Of a stretch of DNA of 64,000 nt, positions 56,431-64,000 are shown piece by piece. Position numbers and translations under genes: made by a program. Under the pieces are notes generated by a model. The model was not told where the DNA came from and did no database searches. It saw only the letters and a program-made list of their open reading frames with translations. How positions within the stretch are numbered: position 1 is the first letter of the stretch; each line of letters starts with the position of its first letter. The stretch is from Paulinella micropora (lineage: Eukaryota; Cercozoa; Imbricatea; Euglyphida; Paulinellidae), in assembly GCA_019918135.1 (NCBI GenBank), contig WBZZ01001092.1, forward strand, positions 23,501 to 87,500, given 5' to 3'.

Positions 56431-56603
56431 CTCGATTTCTTCTGCTTGGGCTTCTTCGTCCCTTGTTCGCCTGTCTCATTTCCACATAATTCCGCTTCCT
56501 TCGATCTCCTTGTCGTTTTTTTCTTCTCCTTCTTTGATGAGACATCAATTACTTTGATGTCCACATTTTGAGGCGGTTTTCCTTTTTCGTCTGCTGTTCT
56601 GCC
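56431..56603 (-). CDS. Exon 18: charged linker
   Basis: Between CACTTAG and GTATGTA; starts GRTADEKGKPPQNVDIKVID and ends in a Lys-rich part (TKKPKQKKSR). Related to exon 19. Confidence 0.6.
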
Positions 56604-56769
56604 CTAAGTGGGGGAGAGGGGAGGGGGGGGGGGGTGGAAGATTGAGGGAGAGGGGAGAGGGGAGCCAGGCAGGGAGGGAAGCAGCGGCAACAACGGCAGC
56701 AGCGGCAACAGCAGAGAGAGAGAGAGAGAGAAAGTACATATCTGAAAAAGAGTCTGAGGTCGACCTTAC

Positions 56770-56907
56770 GATGATGTGCTCCAACAATTTCATTAGTTTC
56801 GTTGACTGCGACTGGTCCACCTTGTCCAGCGTTTCGCCCCAGTCCACATCCTCGTGCCACAGCAAACCGGGGACCTCTTTATCGTGCGGGCGGACAAGCC
56901 AGAACAT
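56770..56907 (-). CDS. Exon 17
   Basis: Encodes MFWLVRPHDKEVPGLLWHED and LDKVDQSQSTKLMKLLEHII before GTAAGG. The upstream edge is unclear: no AG lies between an in-frame stop (~56955) and the coding start, so the acceptor may be non-canonical or the first residues may not be coding. Confidence 0.5.
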
Positions 56908-57008
56908 AATATTGTAAGTATTGTTGTATATAGCATGGTATGTATGTAGGAATTAAAGTATATGTTTCTAAGCGTTAGTGTGTAATGCATGTATGTGCAT
57001 AGTATTAC

Positions 57009-57118
57009 CATCCTTTCCTATAGAGAAAGCAAGGCCCAAGCACGTGGAACTCCCGCTTGTTCTTATCGAATATCTTGCAGCCGAAGCCGACCTCCTGCCC
57101 TCCCGACTTCGTGACCAC
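57009..57118 (-). CDS. Exon 16
   Basis: Between TATACAG and GTAATAC; VVTKSGGQEVGFGCKIFDKN and FHVLGPCFLYRKGW. Beta-rich pattern; family not recognised. Confidence 0.62.
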
Positions 57119-57265
57119 CTGTATAAATTATATAATTAATGAATGTATATGTATATGCTTATATGTATATTCCAATTGAATTTGTGAAAATTGTGTGTGT
57201 GCGTGTTGTTGTGTATGAGAAGAGAGATAGATAGACATTAATGAGTTGCGTGTATATGTGAGAGC

Positions 57266-57298
<33 letters not shown>

Positions 57299-57299
57299 C

Positions 57300-57354
57300 C
57301 TTCGCCCTCAAGCTTGGCAACAAGTGCATCATACGAACGTGTCGCCCCTCGTCC
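57300..57354 (-). CDS. Exon 15
   Basis: 55 bp between ATTTAG and GTCTTC; GRGATRSYDALVAKLEGE. It is separated from exon 14 by a 570-bp intron full of GC-rich repeat and (TA)n. Confidence 0.55.
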
Positions 57355-57925
57355 CTAAATAAGAACAGGTACGTGTACAGACCGCAAGTATGCAAATAAT
57401 ATGTGTATGCCCCTCGCGGCATATTCGCGGCGCTCGCGGCATATATATAATATATATTATTTGCATACTTGCGGTATGTACACGACACTCTCAGTGCTCG
57501 CGGCATATTCGCGGCGCTCGCGGCGGGGGGAGGGGAGAGGTTGAGAGGTAGGCCAGGCAGGGAGGGAAGCAGCAATATATATATATATATGCAATATATA
57601 TATATATATAATATATATGCAAATAATATATGTATGCCACTCGCGGCATATTCGCGGCGCTCGCGGCATATATATAATATATATTATTTGCATACTTGCG
57701 GTATGTACACGACACTCTCAGTGCTCGCGGCATATTCGCGGCGCTCGCGGCGGGAAGGAGGGGAGAGGTTGAGAGGTAGGCCAGGCAGGGAGGGAAGTAG
57801 CAATATATATATATATATATTATATATATATATGTATATATTATATATATATAAAGAGACAAAGAGAGAGGGAGAGAGACAGAGAGAGAGAGAGAGAGGA
57901 CAGAGACAGAGAGAGAGAAAGGCAC
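57355..57925. repeat. Intron with two copies of GC-rich repeat
   Basis: A ~190-bp unit occurs twice (about 57390-57590 and 57600-57805): AATAATATGTGTATGCC, then CGCGGCATATTCGCGGCGCT, a (TA) segment, TTGCGGTATGTACACGACAC, CGCGGC words again, a G-rich part and GGCAGGGAGGGAAG, ending in (TA)n. (GA)n follows. Confidence 0.85.
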
Positions 57926-58043
57926 CTGGTATGGACGACCATTGCATCTACGTCTGCTGCATCTACCTCGACTTCTGGGATCAAATTAGATGAGAGACTC
58001 TTGTAGTTCGGCCAGTCAGCAATGAGATCCTTATTAAGTAGTC
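57926..58043 (-). CDS. Exon 14
   Basis: Between GTACAG and GTGCCT; LLNKDLIADWPNYKSLSSNL followed by EVEVDAADVDAMVVHT. Function unknown. Confidence 0.6.
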
Positions 58044-58161
58044 CTGTACGCACAATAATATTTATGTAAAACTCTGTACATACTATTAGGCATGTTCGTC
58101 AAAATGTCAATACATTATACAAGTGCTTATGTTATTATAATTTAAAAGATACTGTTCTTAC

Positions 58162-58292
58162 CTTGTGGAAGGTCGCCCTGATCTTGGTCCAATTCAAGTG
58201 CTTCCTCGTCTGGCTTTTCACTTTTCTCCTCTTCTTTTCCTTTGTTTTTGTGTTTTTTTTGTGGCTTTACGGTTTTCGCCGAGGGGCTCCCC
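58162..58292 (-). CDS. Exon 13: Lys/Glu linker
   Basis: Between AATGTAG and GTAAGA; GSPSAKTVKPQKKHKNKGKE then an acidic half. Candidate nuclear localisation patch (KPQKKHKNKGK). Confidence 0.6.
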
Positions 58293-58356
58293 CTACATTG
58301 ATGTATGTATGTATGTATACGTATGTGTGTATGTGTGTGTGTGTGCTTGTATATAC

Positions 58357-58434
58357 CTTGATCTCTTCTTCCTGTTGGTCCTTGGAGTCTTCTGTCGCGG
58401 ACTGGGACTCTTCGCTCTGGGTATCGCTTGGTAG
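58357..58434 (-). CDS. Exon 12: acidic linker
   Basis: 78 bp between CTTATAG and GTATATA; begins LPSDTQSEESQSATEDSKDQ. Confidence 0.6.
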
Positions 58435-58448
58435 CTATAAGGTAGGTA

Positions 58449-58556
<108 letters not shown>

Positions 58557-58594
58557 TGGTTGAGTAGCGGCCAGTAGCCAAGCTGGAAGATTGA

Positions 58595-58694
58595 CAAGCT
58601 TTGGTGCTAGGCCAGTGTCTTTGAGTTTTTCTTCCAAGAGCTCGAACTCAATCGAACACGTTTGCGAGAAGCCTTCTTGTGTAGGAGGTTTTAC
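58595..58694 (-). CDS. Exon 11
   Basis: After TTCTCAG; encodes VKPPTQEGFSQTCSIEFELL and EEKLKDTGLAPK. The frame stays open into the (TC)n/(TA)n intron, so the donor (GTCAAT at 58594) is a choice, not a certainty. Confidence 0.55.
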
Positions 58695-58807
58695 CTGAGA
58701 AAGTGGAGATAGAGAGAATGATATACATATATATATGTATAATGATATATATATATATGTATACTATATGTATATATTGTATATTGTATATGGTATGTAT
58801 ACATATA

Positions 58808-59069
58808 CCTCGGTCACCGTGGCTTTCACGTTGGCGTAGTTTGAGTTGGCCAATGATTGCCTGATCCGTGGAAATGACTTCCATACCAACTTCATCAGTC
58901 TTTTTACACAATAAGACGTGCCCATGAAGGGACTCGTGGTGACCTTGTCACCAACCTTGAACGAAGGATGAACCAGCTTCAGGTCAGCCTCCGGCACGAT
59001 TTCCTCAGAGGCCTTGTCGCAGGTCGTCCGGACTATCACGTTTCCGTCCACATTGTTACATTCGACCAT
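58808..59069 (-). CDS. Exon 10: Tudor/Agenet-like segment
   Basis: Between CAATTAG and GTATATG. It begins VECNNVDGNVIVRTTCDKAS, continues EEIVPEADLKLVHPSFKVGD and KVTTSPFMG. The G..CEV...W..A.I (exon 9), G.....R..C....E.+...DL+ and F.VGDKV pattern is that of tandem Tudor/Agenet modules, which often bind methylated histone tails. The assignment is by pattern only. Confidence 0.6.
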
Positions 59070-59336
59070 CTAATTGTTTGCATGCATTGACATTGTATGT
59101 TTTCAATATTGTATGTGTTGCAATGTTAATGTATGCAGGAGCAACAGGATCTATGAGTGCAAGATGAGTTGTACATGCATGTTATACATACATAATATAA
59201 ATAAATAAATACATGCAAACATGCATACATACATATACATACATATACATACATACAATATTACATACATACATACATACATACATACGTACATACATAG
59301 TATTACATTACATACAACACATACATTCATACATAC

Positions 59337-59727
59337 CACTAAAGCTCCAGGCCGTACCGAACTATCTTCTGTGTATATTGTCGAACTACGCCAGGTTTCT
59401 AACACCTCGCAGCATTGTCCTTCGACAAACTTTCCGCGAGTATTGAGCAGAGGGCCTTCCGCGACGTTCTCGGGCCTCGCGGCGGCAGTGGCGGCTGCAT
59501 GTTCAGGAGGAGCAAGAAGAGGAGGAGAAGGAGAAGGAGGGCCATCCCCGACGTTCTCTTTGGGCCTCGCGGCGGCAGTGGCGGCTGCATGTTCAGGAGG
59601 AGCAAGAAGAGGAGGAGGAGAAGTAGGGCCATCCCCGACGTTCTCTGTGGGCCTCGCGGCGGCAGTGGCGGCGGCAGTGGAGGCTGCATCTTCAAGAGGA
59701 GCAGGAAGAGAAGGAGAAGAAGTAGAA

Positions 59728-59785
<58 letters not shown>

Positions 59786-60641
59786 TAAAAGAAGAAGAAG
59801 AAGGAGGAGGAGGAGGAGGAGGAGGATAAGAAGAAGAAGAAGAAGAAGAAGAAGGAGGAGGAGGAGGAGGAGGAGGAGGAGGAGAAGAAGAAGAAGAAGA
59901 AGAAGAAGAAGGAGGAGGAGGAGGAGGAGAAGAAGAAGAAGAAGAAGAAGAAGTATTAGTATTAGTATTAGTATTTGTGGTTTTTTTGGCAGTAGCAGGG
60001 ATCTTGGCAGGAGTGTCAGAGGCATGGCTGCTTTTACCCCCACCCGGTGGTTTGTCCCCACCGCCCGCACCCGCTCCACCGCCCCCACCCGCTCCACCGC
60101 GGCCCTCAGCGCGGGTATTGCGCACTCCCCCGTGAAATCTGCCGCCTGCGCTTTTCTGGGCTGCCCCCCTGGTCGCCGCCACTGCCGGCTCCCTTCTCCC
60201 CTTTCGCACCGCCTCCGGCTGCTGCACTGGCGGCAAACTCTGGGCGGCGATCACCGTCTGGTTCCTCATCGGAGTACTCACCGTCTTGCAGTGCGCTCCC
60301 ATCGTAGAGCTCACTGGTGAGCGACTGGTCGCTGACCCGGTAGTCGGCTTGCTTGCCCTTGCCACCGCCACCACCGCCACCACCGCCACCACCGCCTCCA
60401 CCACTGCCGCCGCCACCACTGCTGCTGCCACCACGGCCGCCGCCTCTGCCATGACTCGTTTTGCCGCCACTGCTGCCACTGTCACCATGGGAGCCGCTAT
60501 CACCGTTGCCGTCGCGCGCGCCCCCACGAGGACCACCATCAGCACCACCACGACGTGGCGGGGCAACTTCCACCAGGCAAAGGTCTTGACGGTCAGGGTA
60601 AGGAGCCATGGGGTTCCAGAATAACGGGGCGATTTTTGGAT
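59337..60641 (-). CDS. Exon 9: Gly/Ser/Pro low-complexity, then Tudor-like start
   Basis: Opens after TATACAG with APLFWNPMAPYPDRQDLCLV, continues Gly/Arg/Asp-rich, and must change frame at a G run near 60115-60190 to reach a Ser/Pro/Thr homopolymer-rich part. That part contains three copies of an Ala/Pro-rich ~25-30-residue unit (59449-59712; LLAPPEHAAATAAARPKENV). The end reads KFVEGQCCEVLETWRSSTIY and GALV before GTATGT, which looks like the first strands of a Tudor/Agenet-type barrel completed in exon 10. Confidence 0.55.
59449..59712 (-). repeat. Coding minisatellite, three ~80-95-bp copies
   Basis: GACGTTCTC...GGCCTCGCGGCGGCAGTGGC repeats three times inside exon 9, translating to the ARPxENVxxGP/LLAPPEHAA unit. 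Copies differ by in-frame indels, which supports translation through this stretch. Confidence 0.8.
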
Positions 60642-60682
60642 CTGTATATGTATATGTTATATATACGATATGTATATGTATG

Positions 60683-60754
<72 letters not shown>

Positions 60755-60943
60755 CGACAGGACCTGTCATGCATATGTATATGTATATGTATAACATTGT
60801 ATATTATTATGTGTACGCATATATTGGAGCATGTGTATACGTATATGTATGTTTATATGTACATGCAATTATAATATGCGTATGTATATGTATATGTATC
60901 TGTATAGTTGTATATGTATATGTACTGTAATATAAATACGTAC

Positions 60944-61100
60944 TTGATATTGTTGCGTAAAATTCTTCTTCCAGCATTTCCGGCAGGGCGTCGTCGTCGA
61001 TGAACTCCACGAGGCCGTCCTCCACCATGCGCTGATGAATGACGACGGGTTTCCAGTCCACATGCGTTGCCTCCTCACTGTTGAGAAGGTAGTCCATAGC
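60944..61100 (-). CDS. Exon 8
   Basis: Between CATGTAG and GTACGTA; begins [20 protein letters not shown] and ends in an acidic stretch [20 protein letters not shown]. Good codon-like composition; function unknown. Confidence 0.65.
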
Positions 61101-61471
61101 CTACATGCACATGCATGCATAACATAGCAGACATGTACATTAACCCATCCATCCATCCATCCATCAATCCATCCATCCATCCATCCATCCATCCATCCAT
61201 CCATCCATACTTGGGGTAATAATAATATTATTTGTATACTTGCGGTAATAATTGTAAATGACACTTTCAGCGCTCGCGGCATATTCGCGGCGCTCGCGGC
61301 ATATTCGCGGTGCTCGCGGCATATTCGCGGCGCTCGCGGCGGGGGGGGGGGGGGGGGGGGCAAGGGCAGGGTGGGAGGAAGTTGAGAGGCAGTGAGGGAA
61401 GTAGCAATATATACACAGCGAATATTACTAGTTATACCAATCCACCTACCTATAGCTACATAAACATATAC
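61101..61471. repeat. Intron with (CCAT)n and GC-rich repeat
   Basis: (CCAT)n at 61143-61208, then the intron repeat family again (four CGCGGCATATT words, 61270-61345, a G run and GAGGGAAGTAGCAATATA) before exon 7. Confidence 0.82.
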
Positions 61472-61595
61472 CTGCATGTCGTAAAGCTGGTAGTTGTCAG
61501 CCCTCATACCCAAGATGGCATGAGGGCGACTGTCGTCTCTGAGGGCGATGAAGCAAGCGCAATTGCAGTCCTCAGCATCGATTGCAACCAATGGC
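61472..61595 (-). CDS. Exon 7
   Basis: Between GTGCAG and GTATATG; encodes [20 protein letters not shown] and [15 protein letters not shown]. Three close cysteines (CNCAC) could bind metal, but no family is recognised. Confidence 0.65.
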
Positions 61596-61683
61596 CTGCA
61601 CAGCAAGACAACATTATTGATTCTCTCTATCTCTCTCTCTCTCTCTCTCTCTGGGGGAAAGAAGAGAGAGAGGGAAAACATAC

Positions 61684-61729
61684 CCTGCAATAATCGTATA
61701 TTCTTGAAAGCCGCCCATGTCTATCAGCA
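61684..61729 (-). CDS. Exon 6
   Basis: Encodes [16 protein letters not shown] before GTATGT. The frame is open a little further upstream (to about 61748), so the acceptor (GCGCCAG) is the least certain edge. Confidence 0.55.
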
Positions 61730-61774
61730 CTGGCGCCAGGAAATTTTGAAGAGATCGAGTTTATCAGTCTAAGT

Positions 61775-62165
61775 TGTATGCATGTATGTATGTATGTATG
61801 CATGTATATAATTGCAATGATGCATATAGGTATGCATGTAGGTATGCATGTAGGTATGCATGTAAGTATGTGTATGTAAGTATGTGTATGTATGTATGTG
61901 TATGTATGTATGTGTATGTATGTATGTGTATGTATGTATATATGTACGTACCTACGTAATAATCTATGTATGTATGTATGTATGTATATGTATGTATGTA
62001 TGTATGTATGTATTTTACCGGGTGTATTAGGTAAAGGTACGCCCCCCCCTCTTTCACACACACACACACTCTGTCTCTCTCTGTCTCTCTGTCTCTCTGT
62101 CTCTCTCAATTCTCTCTGTCTCTCTATCTCTATCTCTCTCTATATATATCTCCCTCTCCGATAGG
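61775..62165. repeat. Intron with (GTAT)n and (TC)n
   Basis: TATG-type repeats at 61775-62015 and (TC/GTCTC)n at 62075-62155 between exons 5 and 6. No coding evidence. Confidence 0.85.
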
Positions 62166-62197
62166 TAGGTAGGAAGGAAGGTCTTAGGAGGTATTAC

Positions 62198-62259
62198 CCT
62201 ATCGCTTTGTCGGCCCCATTCTGGAATGAGGTGTACTTGCTGTCATGTATGATGACAAC
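62198..62259 (-). CDS. Exon 5
   Basis: Between TGTAG and GTAATA; encodes VVIIHDSKYTSFQNGADKAI. Hydrophobic strand-like start, consistent with continuing the same fold as exon 4. Confidence 0.65.
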
Positions 62260-62334
62260 CTACATACATGCATGCATACATGCATTTATTACGTACATGA
62301 ATTGCAAGCATGCATGAATGGTGCAAAATATTAC

Positions 62335-62446
62335 CATGTGGCTCCACAGGTGTGCGCCCAACCCATAGCACCCGTTGCTTCCTCCAACGATCGATGCGAC
62401 GGTACCCTTCATCCATGGAGTCTTTCAGCGAAGGAGCGCGGACAAC
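62335..62446 (-). CDS. Exon 4
   Basis: Between TTGTCCAG and GTAATATT; encodes VVRAPSLKDSMDEGYRRIDR followed by RKQRVLWVGRTPVEP. Normal globular composition; family not recognised. Confidence 0.65.
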
Positions 62447-62579
62447 CTGGACAAGGTATGGTGTACATAGGCAAGACAGGTATATATACGGATATTATTA
62501 TTCAATCGTAGATAACGTAAGTCGATAGATGTAGGTACGTAGGTATGTGGGTAGCTAGATAGGAAAACGAATGGACGAC

Positions 62580-63553
62580 CTCTCGGAAGCGGGGAAGAAT
62601 GTGCTCCTCCTCCTCCTCCTCCTCCTCCTCCTCCTCCTTCTCCTCCTTCGAATTCATCTCGTCCACCTCGTCCACCTTGTCCACCTCGTCCACCTCATCC
62701 TCCCTCAACTCCTCCGCCTCCTTCTCAGCCTCCTCCTCCTCCTCCTCCCCCTCCTCCTGCTGCTGCTCCACCTCCTCCTCCTCCTCCTCCATCTCCTCCT
62801 CCTTCTCCATCTCCTCCACCTCCTCCACCTCCTCCACCTCCTCCTCCTCCCCCACTTCCTCCTCCTCCTCCTGCTGCTGCTCCTCCTCCTCCTCCTCCTG
62901 CTGCTGCTCCACCTCCTCCTCCTCCTCCTCTATCTCCTCCTCCTTCTCCATCTCCTTCTTCTCCACCTCCTCCTCCTTTTCCAACCCCTCTACCTCCTCT
63001 ACCTCCTCTACCTCTTGATCTGCCTCCTCCACCTCCTCTTGATCTACCTCCTCTAACTCCTCCTTCTGCTCTTCCTGCTCCTTCTCCTGCTCCTTCTCCT
63101 CCTTCTGCTCTAAGACTTCCTGCTCCTTCTCCTGCTCCTTCTCCTGCTCCTTTTCCTGCTCCTTTTCCTGCTCCTTTTCCTGCTCCTTCTCCTGCTCCTC
63201 TTTGTCCTGCTTTGTCTCCTCCTTGTCCACACCTCCTTGTCCACCTTCATTTCCTCCTCCTCCTTCCACCCCCCCTCCACCTCCTTTATGGGCTTTGCTG
63301 CCGTCGCCGTCGCAACTGCTGCCGCTACAGCAACAAATTGGAGATCGGCGCGACTGCCACCGCCATCGCCGCCAACGCCCTGGTCACCGCATTCACCGCC
63401 GCCACGCTTGCCACGACCGCCGCCACGCTTGCCGCGACGACGGCGACGCTTGCCGACACCATCACCGCCATGGCCGGCGCCATCGTGACCACGGCCGCGA
63501 CGGCGGCGATGCTTGCCGATACCGTCATCGTCATAGCGCTCCCTCTGCACTGC
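62580..63553 (-). CDS. Exon 3: low-complexity Arg/Gly then Glu/Lys/Gln segment
   Basis: Starts after TTCCAG with AVQRERYDDDGIGKH, followed by Arg/Gly-rich sequence and AAKPIKEVEGG. A one-base frame change near the GGGGGG at about 63270 would lead into a ~220-residue E/K/Q repeat (EKEQEKEQ, EEVEQQQEEE) ending HILPRFRE before GTCGTC. The alternative frame would give an Arg/Ser tail. The E-rich frame joins the next exon better. The coding DNA is nearly a GAG/GAA/CAG microsatellite. Confidence 0.5.
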
Positions 63554-63669
63554 CTGGAAGGTAAGTGTGTGGCTAGGCGGGTGCGTAAGTAATAGTGAGC
63601 ATAGTATTAGTAATAATGGTATATTATATTATGTATGTATGTATGTATGAATCATTGTATATATGTATG

Positions 63670-63701
<32 letters not shown>

Positions 63702-63740
63702 ATGCTATGTATGTAATGCTATGTATGTATGTATTGCAAC

Positions 63741-63821
63741 CTCGTCGCAGCTGGACGCAGAGTCGCTCAATTCGTACTCTGAGCTCCCGAGGGCGGGTAT
63801 GTCCGAATAGTCGTCGTCCTC
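63741..63821 (-). CDS. Exon 2: acidic Ser/Asp/Glu segment
   Basis: 81 bp between GTGTTAG and GTTGCA; begins EDDDYSDIPALGSSEYELSD. Likely a disordered acidic linker. Confidence 0.6.
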
Positions 63822-63886
63822 CTAACACCACATACAATTTTTACATACATACATACGTAACTTACATAGTACTATATCATACATAC

Positions 63887-63946
63887 CGACACAGGGCGGC
63901 GCCCCGTGCCCACCGTCACCTCCGATATCTGCGCGATAGGGCGCTT
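63887..63946 (-). CDS. Exon 1 seen: basic segment
   Basis: Between CTGCAG and GTATGT; encodes KRPIAQISEVTVGTGRRPVS. The sequence beyond it to 64000 shows no further exon. Confidence 0.5.
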
Positions 63947-64000
63947 CTGCAGGATGATGTATTTATACACATTTCAAAATGGTATTATCTATGATACCTT

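Noticed and set aside
62571-63564. Plus-strand Leu/Ser/Pro-rich ORFs
   Set aside because: They are the complement of the E/K/Q-coding exon 3, which fits the exon chain on the minus strand.

Overview
The window looks like nuclear DNA of a microbial eukaryote, probably a protist or alga. Many short exons have GT...AG introns, TTAGGG-type telomeric repeats lie inside the sequence, one reverse transcriptase resembles RTs common in algal genomes, and over half of the window is simple sequence, satellites and transposon remains. I cannot name the species. There are no bacterial operons, rRNA genes or CRISPR arrays, and no intact tRNA gene. Family names come from motif recognition by eye, not from searches.

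Layout. 1-8670: a macrosatellite of about 1.57-kb units, each with three antisense tRNA-derived SINE copies ending in ATT tails; single SINE copies follow at 8728-8963 (diverged) and 10291-10557 (opposite strand). 9343-9668: two foldback hairpins. 9700-14600: microsatellites, including 2.3 kb of imperfect (TAC)n bounded on both sides by one G-rich minisatellite. 14600-21580: mostly non-coding, with a 250-bp inverted repeat, a 100-bp minisatellite and a few candidate exons. 21584-27746: a CACTA-type DNA transposon (terminus CACTACGGGGACA, subterminal arrays of a 15-bp near-palindrome, a broken minus-strand tnp2-like transposase and a plus-strand accessory ORF). 28809-29299: part of an FkbM-type methyltransferase. 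29410-34024: G-rich repeats around a broken leucine-rich-repeat gene. 34025-39217: a second CACTA element (terminus CACTATGGCTTC) with a different subterminal word but the same plan, including a related accessory ORF. 39540-41914: a DUF7869-like DDE transposase with frame breaks and a zinc-finger fragment. 43232-45970: a decayed reverse-transcriptase element. 46495-46757: an inverted-repeat element. 47347-50463: duplicated segments enclosing 540-bp units that carry internal TTAGGG arrays.

50534-64000 (minus strand) holds a chain of about 35 GT-AG exons that can be read as one very large gene running in from beyond the right edge. In order it encodes an acidic segment, an E/K/Q-rich segment, an unrecognised conserved region, a Gly/Ser/Pro low-complexity segment, a Tudor/Agenet-like pair, charged linkers, a ZZ-type zinc finger, coiled coils, a zinc-ribbon plus DOT1-like methyltransferase segment, a second ZZ-like finger and a C-terminal domain I do not recognise. 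This looks like a chromatin-associated protein, but it could be several adjacent genes. Its introns carry microsatellites and a recurring GC-rich repeat.

Many reading frames break at or near short homopolymers (28.94, 40.37, 40.88, 50.76, 53.11, 60.15 kb). Some breaks are probably consensus errors of a long-read assembly rather than real pseudogenes, so frameshift-based pseudogene calls here are provisional.
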